A DNA stretch of 64,000 nt from positions 22,108,469 through 22,172,468 of the forward strand of contig JAKTNV010000004.1 of NCBI GenBank assembly GCA_022747635.1, in the 5' to 3' direction. Below are positions 47,264 through 58,572 of this stretch, one piece after another. Source of the stretch: Hetaerina americana. Lineage: Eukaryota > Arthropoda > Insecta > Odonata > Calopterygidae. Below the pieces are notes generated by a model, which saw nothing but the letters and a program-made list of their open reading frames with translations, made no database searches and was not told the DNA's origin. The number at the start of each line of letters is the position of its first letter. Within the stretch, counting starts at the first letter, position 1. The position numbers and the translations under genes were made by a program.

Positions 47264-47459
47264 ATATATATATATATGTATATATATTAAAATACATCAA
47301 AAATAAAATGATATAGGGGGTTAGCATAGAGCAAACGATTTAACTAAAATACGATAGCAAACACATTCTGGCTAAGGTGATAGTATTGACCCTCACCCCT
47401 ATCAAGCACTCACCCGGACAGGGTTGCGAGAGATTTCTACCTGCGCCAGGGGCCCACCC
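47154..47459 (-). repeat. PLE 1 pseudo-LTR, upstream copy (truncated)
   Basis: Direct repeat of 44086-44348. It contains an AAAT/TA microsatellite absent from the other copy. Similarity stops abruptly after the shared ggcccacc, so the hammerhead-bearing part of the repeat is missing here, as expected of a 5'-truncated PLE copy. Confidence 0.75.
47229..47286. repeat. (AAAT)n-(TA)n microsatellite
   Basis: About eight AAAT units followed by a short TA array inside the upstream pseudo-LTR. Confidence 0.95.
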
Positions 47460-47517
47460 ATCTCAGGTAATAGAATAAATGCAAACTAATCACGCACTCT
47501 CTAGCTTGGATGTACCG

Positions 47518-47572
47518 AATAGCATGCACTAAATAGCACGTGTGAAATAGCATGTACTAAATAGCATTCATC
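47518..47572. repeat. 14-bp minisatellite, four units
   Basis: Four tandem units of about 14 bp with consensus aaatagcatgtact lie between the PLE 1 pseudo-LTR and the PLE 3 reverse transcriptase relic. The first unit is one base shorter. Confidence 0.85.
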
Positions 47573-47974
47573 AAATTTTAATTCACAAAGATAATTTTAA
47601 TATCATAGTTGTGAGTATCGGATATGGCAATCCATGCATCTTAAACACAGCAGGGGAGTAACTGTATTCTCGCTTGAAGGTATTTTGAAAACGGATCATG
47701 AAAATATTGGCCAAGAACCGGGATGGAGAGTTACCCATAGATGGGCCAAATTCCTATTCGTATAATTTACCTTGAGCAACGAAGAAAGGATGGTTCACGA
47801 ATAAGTTTGTTAGTCTGGCGTATTCGTGAATAAATGTGTCCTCGAGATTTACAGAAATCCACCAATTCTCAAATTAATCAAGGGCTATGTCAACCCGTAC
47901 ATTTAAGAATAAACTTGATACATCGAAATATACCATAAATCCTCCTTTTACATCTAAGCATACATAATATTGCA

Positions 47975-48070
47975 TATGCCGCCGCAAGGGCGTATTGCGG
48001 GGGGTGCTCGGTCACCACCCCTAAATGAGAAAAAAATCACATGCCAAATCAACATATTAATGGAAACTTA
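47975..48070. repeat. Interspersed repeat, copy 2 (unknown family)
   Basis: Resembles 5525-5660 (a gcggggg block, ggtcaccacccc, then ccaaatcaacatatt). It lies between RT motifs of PLE 3, so it appears to have inserted there. Confidence 0.45.
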
Positions 48071-49012
48071 CACCATAAGATAAATTTATGGATTTCAGTT
48101 TCGTAAATGAAATCCAACATTTTTTTAGTCAAATGGTAGCTTGGAAAATTTAAGTTAGTGGATTGAATCACAAGCCAATTGAACACGAGATAAATGAAAG
48201 GGTTGCTCCCGAAAACTATGGGTCTCGTATGACAGCCGTTTTTGTGTTTTTAGGTAGGCAATAAAATAAAAAAGGCAATAAAAATGGTAATACCGGATCG
48301 GACACTGAAAATGTAAATTCAGTCGTCTTATCAATTAGGCGGGGCAATGATTACAATTTCAAAAACACTTTGTGTAATGTAGGTAATTGAGAACATTTAT
48401 AAGGGAGCGTGAGTGACTAATTTGTTGAGGGCTTTTTCAAATTTTTATTTCTATATATTGCCCTGATTATGCAAGTAGTTTTTTTCTCGTAAATATTATA
48501 CAAATAGTGCCTTTATCCACTTTCATATGAAAGCAATTATAGAGTTTGAAAGAAATACGATACAATTAAAGTTGGTTTTTCTATTAAATCTCGGAGGGAT
48601 GTTGAAATAATTCTGATTATTGCTAATCTGCTTATCACAAGGTCTACAAACAATTCTATGGTGGAATTATCAAATAGTCTGATGGAACCATCTATGCGGG
48701 CGATTATATCCTCCATGTTGCTAGATTTTGGTTGCATAATAACGTTGAAACCATAATTAAGTAATTTTAATTCTTGAGGAGCGAAATTCCATCAGAAAAC
48801 TTACAAGCATTAGTTAAATCACTCTTGTCAACACTAGAAAAATGGCACTCACCGAATAGCTTAAAAAATTTACGATTGATACAAATTCATTTGGAACACT
48901 GAGTGGATTCTCCTGTCAGTTTCTAGCAAAATCTGAAAACCTTGGTCTGATAAGTTTTTTGCAAGTTTAAAATGCAATTTGTAAATTAATAATTCTAAAT
49001 AACGTCTTATAG

Positions 49013-49224
49013 TTTGAAATGTAATGAAATAATTGACTTTGTAATTCCACACACTTTATTTAAAAACACACGACCCAGGTTTCGACGTTGAACGTCATCA
49101 TCTGGGTCTGGGGAAACCTGGGTCGTGTGTTTTTAAATAAAGTGTGTGGAATTACAAAGTCAATTATTTCATTACATTTCAATATGTTATGCAAATTCCA
49201 CAAAGTTACGCCTGAGACAACAAA
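49013..49224 (+). mobile_element. Palindromic PLE-type insertion, copy 2 (212 bp)
   Basis: Two perfect 70-bp inverted arms (49014-49083 and 49113-49182) with a 29-base centre, then a tail with ccacaaagttacgcctgaga. A 12-bp target duplication aacgtcttatag flanks it (49001-49012 and 49225-49236). On the minus strand a hammerhead-like motif (49072-49104) spans the left arm end and centre: box CAGAUGA, an extra U, a 5-bp helix, GAAA, a 3-bp helix III and a final C. Its mirror copy is incomplete. The perfect arms suggest a young insertion. It sits in the 5' part of PLE 3. Confidence 0.85.
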
Positions 49225-49300
49225 AACGTCTTATAGCATAAAGGGAGACTCCGATGAGCATGGAACATTAATTATAATAGACTCGTCAATCTGGGGATTT

Positions 49301-49954
49301 CTCTTTCAATACGGAACGAGAGACCTAATAAAGTTAGGATGTGCTCCTAAAAAAACAGTTGTCCTCGGCAATAGTGCTGAATTTTGTTTTCAGTTGGTGG
49401 TATTTATTATCCTAGGATCAAGAACTTATAGATGAAAAACCTAATGAGTTGTTGAGAGGTAGAGATAGATTGAAGCTTACCATAACAGATAAAATACAAA
49501 GAATATGGGGAAAAGAAAGTCAAAGATTAGGCATTTTGGCCCTAATAAAAACAATAGAAATCACGATAACATAAAAGAGCCATTGAAGTAAGTGCAGATT
49601 TTCAGAAACCAAATCATATGAGTACGGTAGAATAACCTCGGTAATAACGGACGAAAAATGGGTATCCAATTCCTTCAATTAACTACATTAAAAGAGGTGA
49701 TATTTCCGATTAGAATTATAGTTTAAAAGAAACCATCATTGAATCCTGGAGAATTGTTCCTTTCCAGATTTTTTCTTCATTTTATTTGCTGCTTTCATTC
49801 TCAAAATCTGAAGCAATAGCAATGAAAAATATTTTGCGGTCGTCCCGATGTAAATATTGGAAATCATCTATTCTTCTTCCGGTCCTTCTTCCACTCCGTG
49901 ATTGTTTTGCATATATTTATGGGCCCTTCATTAACAAACTTTCAAATTTTTTGC
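49301..49954. other. Unassigned AT-rich DNA
   Basis: No recognised feature. It could include more decayed PLE 5' sequence. Confidence 0.4.
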
Positions 49955-50310
49955 GTCATACATATGCTCATTGTCAACATTTTTATTATCCCTTTCATAG
50001 CGATACAAATTAGATGCTATTAACTTGCTCCGTCTTTTTTCCAGTCTTCAAAGACATTCTGGAAGCCATTTTTGATTGGTCCTATAATTTCACCTCAGTA
50101 ACTTTTATCATTGCTTTTGATGATGAAAAAACTAGACGAAGGCATTTCTTCACATGTGGGAACAGAAAAAAGTCATATGAGCCTAGGTCTGGACCAAAGG
50201 GAGGAAGATAAATTTTTTTCACATCGGATTTTGCAAGGTATTCACAAGCAACACTTATTGTGTGCATTCTTGCAATACCATGCCAAAGGATTCAGCCTGT
50301 TGCTTTGAAA
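49955..50310 (-). pseudogene. Mariner transposase relic, catalytic C-terminal half
   Basis: Minus-strand translation from 50267 downward gives LPPFGPDLGSYDFFLFPHVKK (third catalytic Asp region; the family pattern is PPYSPDLAPCDFFLF), then FSSSKAMIKVTEV and, after a frame change, GFQNVFEDWKKRR and a degraded SNGDYFEGDN-type end. Upstream (to about 50730) a 135-codon frame may hold a very decayed middle part (YPESDRLSSAWK), but I am not sure of it. No terminal repeats were found. Confidence 0.7.
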
Positions 50311-51294
50311 TGAGTCCTTTTACAATTGATATGACTCTGTAGAATTTTCAGTACTTCCCTTTGATGGGAGGTATTGAATTAATCCTCCTTTATTTGATGA
50401 ATGTGCCGACATGGCATACTTATACTCAATTTCCTTAGCATGGAAAATTGATATGACCAGCATAGTGGTATTGCCAAATGGTATTTGACAATATTTGATA
50501 CACTTGACACTTTGATATTTTTGGCGTTGGTCATATCTTAGATTTTTCCATGCAGAGCTTAGACGGTCGCTCTCCGGATAAAAACGCCTAGTTTCATAAC
50601 TTCGCCTAGTGATAAACTCCAAAAGAAACCCCTCATCCTCCTGTAATATCAACTTTAACGGCAGGCAACTTCTGCTTGCAAAAATTCTGTGGTTCAGGTA
50701 TGAACATTCTCGAAACTCAGTAAACATAAAGTCTCACGTGAAATTTTTCCTGCTTCAAACGCGTGAGTGGCACCCAAAGACTTACTCAATATTTCCGATA
50801 GTGCTCTATAGGTCATTCGACGATCTTCTCTCACGATGGCAACAGAGGTATTTATGGCTATTTCCGTGAGAGCAGTGACTGAAGCTCTGCGCTAGTCTCC
50901 TTTGAAGTTGGTTGCATTGCTACTATGAACATTTAAAACCTCTATCTGGCAGAATTTCGCTACAGGAGACCTTATTTTTGACCTCACATGATATTCTCAA
51001 ATAATGTATCCCGTTTCCAAAATTTTTGCATTTTCAGAATTGAACAATTTTTTAAGAATAAAAATGAATTTCTCAAGATGGATTCTTGCGAAGTGCTGGA
51101 GGATTAATGTCTAATTTCTATCGTTCTTCACATGGCTCATAGGTTGAAGTTTCTCCTTTTTAAATTTCGTTTCTGTGAAAAAATGTTATCGTAGAAAGGA
51201 TTCACACAATATCTTAAAGACGAAATATTATTAATTGAAATAGCGAAGTTCTATCTCTGAATTTGTGCTTTTGTTGCTGTCTTCTGAGAAACAA
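50311..51294. other. Unassigned DNA
   Basis: May begin with decayed mariner sequence (to about 50730); otherwise nothing recognised. Confidence 0.35.
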
Positions 51295-51620
51295 AATACT
51301 ACGGTGACAAAGGTACTGGCTTTCCTGACCAAGGGATTGGGTTCGAATCCCCGTGGTTAGTCTTAACTCTACTTCGGGTGCCATGTTAAGAGAGCCTTAG
51401 TTGAGTACGGCCCCCATTGAATGGGGTGTTAAATTGTGGACCACTCGGCACCTTAAATTAATAGTAGGCCAATGCCGACGCCAGGTTTCTCTCAACCCTT
51501 CATCCATTCTCTGAATATCCTAACCTTACCATATTACCCTCTATCCCTTCTAGCGCATATTACCTCTGTTGTCAGTCGACTTCCCCAAAAACTGCTACTG
51601 CCTCGTATTTGATGGAGATG
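51295..51620 (+). mobile_element. tRNA-derived SINE
   Basis: A perfect Pol III box B, ggttcgaatcc (51340-51350), sits in a tRNA-like T-arm (GGG/CCC stem). It is preceded by a tRNA-like 5' half with no clear box A and followed by a non-tRNA body with repeated C/T-rich blocks. Its tail resembles that of the SINE-like sequence at 61.5 kb. The ends are approximate. Confidence 0.6.
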
Positions 51621-53492
51621 AAAGGTTTTCCTTATCTGTACTCTTTAAGAAAAACTAATTTTTCCACATTAAATACATATATGAGCTAAAATTCATTTTG
51701 ATATTTTGTTGATTTCCGATAGAGTGCACAAAAACGCCTAACAATTCAATTTTATCATCTGATGTTTGTCTAATAACTCGTGTACAAAGAGCGATGGACC
51801 TGTATTTTGAGGCCCCTGGTACTACCGAATTTTTTACAGCTCAATTATCACCTCTCTCATGTTTATCTAACAAGGATATGAAATATTCCAAACAAATTTT
51901 TGGAAATATTTGCATATTCTTGGTTAAACACAATGATGATAAATTATTTATCTAAAATTTACAACATTGTACCAAAAAATCACATTCTATTGAATTACTT
52001 CTCATACAAGCGTATATCGTTTAGAATATTCGGTGGGCACTTATTAACGGTCATCGCAGTTTGAATAATTGGGAGGTTTTGGATAAAGGATGCTTTTAGC
52101 GATATGTTATTTAAAACCATATGCATAGAGCAGTCAACGCTTAGACTGCCAAAACAGCGAATGTGCAAAAGATGTTATTTTTGGCTTGTGGAAATAACGC
52201 ATTGTAAATGAATTATGAGGTGATCCATTTATAAAAGGAGTGGAGAGTGAATTTAATCAAAACTTTTGCCGCGTAATTACTCTGTTATTACCTATTTAAT
52301 AGAGGACTGAAACTTCTTCTGAAGCATTGGATACATTACGGTATCCATTCTGATACGGTATAAATTTTCCATGCCAAAAATTATGCTCATAATCAATCAG
52401 TGAATAAAATTTCATTCCAAATAGAATTGATAAAATTGATTTTTTAAAGTAAAAAATGTCTTTAAAATAATGCGTAGTACATCGAAACTTGTAACAATGA
52501 AAAACGATAAAACATTTCAATTTCAATGTTAACAAAATACATATCCACATGTTATTGATTTCTTATTGACCTCAATTCCCATTCCAAAATCTCTTGCATA
52601 TGGAAAAAAGCGGAAAATCATGATAAAAGGGTGGTTACTAGAGGTGACTTTAGGCTACTGAGTTAGTGGTTAGGTTTTTGTTACTTTTGCATTTTAAGAA
52701 TAATTTTGTTTGGTTTACTAATAAATCTTTAAAAAATAATTCTATATAATTTCATGTTTTTAACATAATAGTAAATAGGAGGGTAATCATTAGCCTTAAA
52801 TATATTTGAATTTATAAATGTATATATACCTTTTAATAATAAACTTTGAGATGTTTGTCTCCAAGATATTTTTAGATTTAATTGTATTTCTAATTGATTT
52901 TAAAATTGTTTGAATAAGAGAAGTTGATTGTTTTAAATATAACCGCACTTTATTTCCATAGTTATTATCCTCATAACAATACTCTACGTAGTTTATTCAC
53001 TGTTTACTTTTTTAATCAAGATAAATCGCATTAAATTTTAAATCAAGATATTCCCGAGGACATATTATCCACATTTCATATCACTAATGGCCGAAGCGGA
53101 ACTGTAATAAACATAGCGCTTTTAAGGCTAATATTTATTTATATTGTTTTTTAATCTTAGATTTCATTAAGTTTAATGAAAATTAAAAGTATTGCTTTAT
53201 GAAGTACGAATAACTGAGTAAGCTTATTTATATTACTGGCGTTCAATTTCTCCTTCGTATAAAATCTCGTTCAAAATCATTTTTTCAAATGTTGCATTGA
53301 TATTAATATGTCTTTATATTAAATGAAATGTAGAAATTTTACTAAAGAAATAAGGCTTTGCACGTTGTTCTTTTTTTAATTAGCATCATCAGCCTTTTAA
53401 TTCTTCTCTTTTCAGTGTTAATTCTGTCACCCATTGTTTGACGTCTTTCTGAATTTTTCCTATGGACTTGTCTCTTCTCGATTACTCTCGAT
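51621..53492. other. Unassigned AT-rich DNA
   Basis: No recognised feature. Confidence 0.45.
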
Positions 53493-54548
53493 GAATCGAG
53501 AGGAATATAGAACACAACCAGGAGGTATTTGCCTGTTTCGTTTATTTCGAAAAAGCGTTTCATAGAGTGAATTGGGAAAAAGTAATGAGTATATTGCAGA
53601 AAATTGGAATAGATTGGAGGGAAAGGAGGCTAATCAGCAACCTGTACATGTCTCAGACTGCTCAGGTGCGAGTGGTGAGCGGGCCCATTATCACCGTTGC
53701 TGTTCAACTTGTATGCAGAGGAAATGATTACAGAGGCATGGGAAGAACAGGAGGTAGGAATGAATGTGGGTGGGGTATTCGTAAAATCAGTTAGGTTTGC
53801 TGATGGCCAAGCTTTAGTTCGTCAGTCAGCCAAGGGGTTGCAAGCATTGCTGAGTGAATTGGAAATTCAGTGCGACAGGTATGGGATGAGAATCAATATT
53901 AATAAAACAAAGGTCATGCGATTTTCTAGAAAGAAAGCAGGTAGAACAGTTTATGTATCTCTGTAGTGTCTTGGACCAACACGGTCAAAGTAGTAGGGAC
54001 GTAAGGAGAAGAATTGCGCTAGGCAAAGAGACTTTCACAAGGAGGAGGGAATTGATGACAGGGACGTTGAGTAAGGAGTTTAAGAAAAGACTCGTAAAAA
54101 CTTTGATATGGAGCTATGTACGGCGCGGAAACGTGGTCATTGAAGCAGGAGGATAGACGTAGACTGGAGGCTTTTGAAATGTGGGTGTGAAGAAGAATGG
54201 AGAAAGTGAACTGGACAGAGAAGAAAAAAAAGAGGAAATACTTGGCATGATAAGCCAAGAGAGGGGTTTGTTGGGAGCAATCCTATTGAGGCAGGAAAAG
54301 TGGATGATGGGGGTATTGACCGGCAGCAGGATGTTGAAAACTGTAATTGAAGGGAGAATGTTAGGCAAACGAGGAAAGGGAAGGAACAGGATAGGGATGT
54401 TGGACGGGATGAAGGGAGGAAGGAAGTAGTCAGAGTTGAAGAGGGACCTGATGTAGAGTAGGATGTTGTGTTTTGCTAGGGGTCACAAATTATTTAATTA
54501 GAAATTATGTCAATCCAAAAACCTACCTTAACCGGTAGATTACCTAAT
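53493..54548 (+). pseudogene. LINE copy: RT domain to 3' end, with short deletions
   Basis: 5'-truncated non-LTR retrotransposon on the plus strand, colinear with 62465-63550. It reads FRKSVS, VNWEKVMSILQKIGIDW, MSQTAQVRV, then (after loss of about 44 bp including the GRGVRQSCPL motif) LFNLYAEEMITEAW, VRFADGQALVRQ (motif C, see findings) and YGMRININKTKVM. A second loss of about 41 bp follows, then LCSVLDQHGQSSRDVRRRIALGKETF, FKKRLVKTLIWS and, in later frames, MISQERGLLGAILLRQEKW and GRNRIGMLDGMKGGR. The two small deletions and stops make it non-functional. It ends with the family's accttaaccggtagattac tail. RTE-like by general appearance; the clade is not certain. Confidence 0.85.
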
Positions 54549-54559
54549 AATAACTTGTC

Positions 54560-55570
54560 TCTTGCTCTTGCTCGCGGAATCTTCTCTTCTATTTTCCCTC
54601 CTATTATGTTCTCAACTTATCTATTATGCCTTCACATATTATGCTCCACATAACCTATTATGGCTGAATCCATATAGTTCTCCTTTGACATAGGGTTCTC
54701 CATATAGCCCGTTCCTCATAGGCTCATCTATACACTTCTTCGATCCTCACTATTTACGTATACCCATTTAATCTTCAACACTCTCCTCCAGAATCATGTT
54801 TCAAAGGCTTCTATTAGACACACGTCCTCTTTGCCACAGTTTCATTCCTATGCACTTGTACAGTGGAACTCCATACAAAATTTTTGCCTCGTTGACTAGA
54901 ACCCAATAGTTGTCATATCTTGTACTATCATAATAGTTGTCTCTCCATCAAGGGACCCTTCTTTTCTTGAACTATATTTCACTTGATGTTGATCCAACTT
55001 TTTCCATCCAAAGTTATAATGCTACCTATGAAGATAAATAATTCCATCTGATCTATTTTAACTTCTCATTTTTTTTACATTTGCCTTCAGTTGCTCTCTT
55101 CTTCACACAAAGACTAATTTTTTCCTGTTAAGTTTTATATTTAAGTCCTGAAGTACAACGTCCATAGCATTTGAATTTATTTCAAAATCTGCTCGCATTT
55201 TCGTGATTACTGGTATGCCATCTGCAAACTGCATGTCATTGCTTCCTTATTCACCTTGACTCCTTTGATGCCCAATGTTTATTATTTTTATATCACCTCT
55301 TCTAGACAAACGCATGAATTTTGTTGTCAGAGGTTGAATCCTTGTGTAACTCCTTTGTTTATTTTATGTTTCTATTTCGCTCCGTTTTTTATTTACAAGG
55401 TTGCTATCTGATTCTTGCAGATTGATTCATTATTCTTCAGTCATCGTAGTCCATCATCCAAGTTTCTTAGAAAATCTTGTTCCATTCAACGTTGTAGAAG
55501 GCCTTCTCGAATTACCCGAGTATCACATTTAGTGGCTTGTTTATATGCACTAGGTTTTGGGTTAGAACCC
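54560..55570 (-). pseudogene. Second LINE family, RT relic
   Basis: The minus strand holds degenerate RT pieces: FEKAFYNVEWNKIF (motif A region, about 55520-55480), a KGVTQGFNL-type motif B near 55350, MQFADGIPVITKMRADFE (motif C, 55234-55180) followed by NAMDVVLQDLNIKLNRKK, with stops between. The protein differs from the neighbouring LINE, so it is another family or an older subfamily. C-terminal pieces become unreadable toward 54560. Confidence 0.6.
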
Positions 55571-55779
55571 ATAAGCTGAGTATTACGTTCCTCAACCATA
55601 TCAGTATGTTTTAATTAAAAAATAAATTTATTGAAAATACATGGGTGTCAACTTAATTTACAGAGCCATATCTCTCAGCGAAATACAAAAAGGTAATTAA
55701 AATAAGTAGTTTGAGTAATTTAATGATATCACAGTAATAGTAGGAAATCCAGAAAAGCTAGATGTTCATTTTGCATTGA
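55571..55779. other. Unassigned AT-rich DNA
   Basis: Nothing recognised. Confidence 0.4.
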
Positions 55780-56284
55780 GTGAATTGTACTTAAGGGATA
55801 TAAGAAAATGATCAAAATAAAGAGGACTATGCTAAAGAGGGAATACTATATATAGGAAGATATTTAAGTAAAGGATGAGATATTAGAGTAAGTAGAATCT
55901 CTCACCTACCTCGGCAATACCATAGCATAAGAGAAATATTATGTGCAAAATAGCTCTGGTTGAAAAGATGTCAGCCTAGTGATATTCTATCGTCAAAGAA
56001 TGTAAGTTCACACACAAGAAATTTGAAATGTTTGAAAATATTGGTAAAAAGGTTGGATAGCATTCTATGAATTGCAGACGTTGGAAAAAAATACCTGATA
56101 CGAGGGACATTGGAGAAATACACAAAATAAAAAAAAAACAATGTGGAAAAAATGGTATGAGATAAGCAAAATAGTTTAGGTGCAGTTTGAAATAGGATTG
56201 CTTGGAAAATATTAAAAAGATTCCCACGAAGAAGAATAATGAACACGTGTGCAGATCAAGTAAAATGGGGTGAATAACGGAAGG
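55780..56284 (+). pseudogene. Possible LINE C-terminal relic
   Basis: On the plus strand VESLTYLGNTIA (about 55890-55925) resembles the FxYLGSxIT motif that follows the RT domain in RTE-like LINEs, with a purine-rich, stop-filled continuation. The mariner at 56287 begins at its end, so the mariner may have landed in it. Confidence 0.35.
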
Positions 56285-56286
56285 TA

Positions 56287-57620
56287 CTACCTTGATCAAA
56301 AAGTTCCCGGAATTTATTCAGAAAATTAAAAATACAAGTTTATTCATCTAAATCTATATTGTCCCCTTCAAAGTAATCCCCATCGACTGCAACACACTTA
56401 TGCCAGCGCTTGATCCAATCCTCGAAACATTTTTTATATTCGGTTTTCGGTATGTCCATCAGTGCTTCCTGCGATTTTTCCATTACTTCCTCTCGGCTGC
56501 TAAAACGCGTTCCCCGTAATGGTTTTTTAACTCGATTGAACAGAAAGAAGTCACAGGGAGCCAAATCAGGTGAATTCGGTGGCTGTTGGATGGTATTTGT
56601 TGCATTTTTCGTCAAAAAATTACGAATAATGATAGCACTGTGCGACGGTGCGTTATCATGGTGCAAAATCCACGAGTTTTCTGCCCACATTTCTGGTCTC
56701 TTTCGGCGAATTGCTTCACGCAAACGTCTCATAACGCCCAAATAATACTCTTTGTTTACTGTCTGGCCTTCTGGCAAAAATTCATGATGCACTACACCGT
56801 TGTAATCCATGAAAACCGTCAGCATTGCCTTCTTTTTTGACTGAAAACGACGTGGTTTTTTTGGTCTCGGCTCATTTGGTGAACGCCATTCACTTGCCTG
56901 ATGTCTGGATTGCGTGTCGTACTCATAAACCCACGTCTCGTCTCCAGTAATGATCCTTTTGATGAATGTGGGATCGGATTCAGCCTCGCAAATCATGTCT
57001 TTTGCGACGTCAACACGGTCTCTTTTTTTGCATGAAATTGAGGTCTTTTGGCACCAACTTTGCTGCTACACGACGGAAACCCAAATCATTAACCACAATG
57101 TCTTGGGCGGATCCATAGGCAATGTTCAAGTCCTCCGCTATTTCTCTGATGGTTAATTTGCGGTTATTGACCAACATTTCTTTTACTTTATCAATTTTTT
57201 CACCGACTTTCGATGTCGATGGTCTGCCACTGCGTTCATCATCTTCGATTGACTCACGACCACTTCTGAACCGCTCGTGCCACTGGTAAACGACCGTTTT
57301 TTTTAGAGAATCGTTGCCGAAACACTTTTCCAACATTTCCAACGTCCGTGCGCCACTAAATCCGTTTTTTACGCAAAATTTAATACAAGTTCGTTGTTGC
57401 AAATTTAAATCCATTTCTGCAATTGTAAAAAATCGCCAACACACACAGAGATAGATGTACTCTTGGCTACTTAACTTTTGCAAATGTCAAGTTATGACAC
57501 TAAGATTTAAAGGGAATATCAACAACAGATGTACCAATTTAACAAAAAAAAACAGAACTCAAATCGGAACGATGGGAGCGCCACACGGTGGTTATTCCGG
57601 GAACTTTTTGATCAAGGTAG
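56287..57620 (-). mobile_element. Mariner transposon, second family, complete ends
   Basis: A 1334-bp element with perfect 27-bp terminal inverted repeats (56287-56313 and 57594-57620, starting ctaccttgatcaaaaagttc) and TA duplications (56285-56286 and 57621-57622). It carries one minus-strand transposase gene broken by a single frameshift. The ends and protein differ from those of the mariner at 3971, so two unrelated mariner lineages have near-complete copies in this window. Confidence 0.93.
56340..57414 (-). pseudogene. Mariner transposase, one frameshift
   Basis: N-terminal part: the likely start is the Met at 57414 (MDLNLQQRTCIKFCV); the frame is open upstream to 57483 but the family starts here. 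The helix-turn-helix region (VVYQWHERFRSGRESIEDDE) runs to VPKDLNFMQKK. There a run of seven A on the minus strand (57023-57029) shifts the frame; one base fewer would restore it. The C-terminal part (from 56996) has TGDETW, HHDNAPSHS and SPDLAPCDFF with 34 residues between the last two aspartates, and WIKRWHKCVAVDGDYFEGDN at the end. Otherwise no stop. This is either a real inactivation or an assembly error in a homopolymer. Confidence 0.92.
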
Positions 57621-57622
57621 TA

Positions 57623-58572
57623 TATCAGGATGATCGGGATTAGCATTAAAAGTGCAGATTATAGGGCTAAAATCCATCCACCAATCTTTGGATCAAAACA
57701 CAGGTGGTAGGAATACAATAAATTTAAATTTTGGTGGGATCAATTAGTTTCATTATCATGATCCCCTTTGAAGCTGCAGTCTTATACTAAAAACTCATTG
57801 ATACTTAAATGCAACGACGCATTGTTTCCTTTAATGGTCGAAAGGCACTTTGGCTTTGTATTTTTATGCTTGAATTATCTCTACCGCTGGACTATTGAAC
57901 CGTTACTCGCAACGAAAATCAAAGCCATGCATAATACCACTAATGAATACCTTCACTGGCGGTGAGTTTATGCATTAAAGTCTCTCCAACAGGCATTTCA
58001 AATGAGCATAGGTGGCAAATGAGTGGACGCGGCTACCTTAACAAGAAGGTTTGCGGGATGGAACATTTTCTAATACCCTATTCGTAATCAAAGCAAGCGG
58101 TTGTAATCAAACAAACGCATTTGATGTTTTTGGGTGCTGCGGCTGGGAGGGCAGGATTATGTACTATTAGTCTGATTTGCGGGATAAATTCACGCCGGGA
58201 CGCAAGTAATCCTACGATGTTTGACTGTCCTCCGCTTTCCATCAATCAATGCTTTATCCTCAAATATTTACGATTGGAAGGCTAAAAAATGTCCACCTAG
58301 GATTAGAGGAAAAGGGAAAAGATTACCACGCGAAGGAAAATACCATTTACGCAAACTTGAAAAATATTTCAGAGAAAATGTGAGTGATTTTGACATGCAG
58401 AGAAATACATTGGATTCTTATCTTTGCCACTGAATTTGAACAATGTTTACATGGGGGTTATTAGCCACCTCTTTCATTTAGAATACATTTAGAAGACATT
58501 TTATCATTTGACTAATGTAAATAACATCTTCGGGTGAAATAATTCGAGTTTTTAATTTTTGGTGCATATATA
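57623..58572. other. Unassigned DNA
   Basis: No recognised feature. Confidence 0.45.

Larger units (their letters stand above)
47600..49300 (-). pseudogene. Penelope-like element 3: RT relic
   Basis: Minus-strand fragments of a second PLE lineage. In order: ELKLLNYGFNVIMQP then MEDIIARIDGSIR (48770-48670, the N-terminal region), HTRPIVFGSNPFIY (about 48230-48185), KKMLDFIYETEI (near 48100), RT motif A FDVSSLFLNV (47931-47893), NHPFFVAQGKLYE, a stop, then motif B GPSMGNSPSRFLANIFM (about 47750-47690). The part 47975-48070 is an inserted repeat. The far 5' region (48870-49012) is split by a palindromic insertion at 49013. It is not coding as it stands. The 5' limit is uncertain. Confidence 0.8.
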
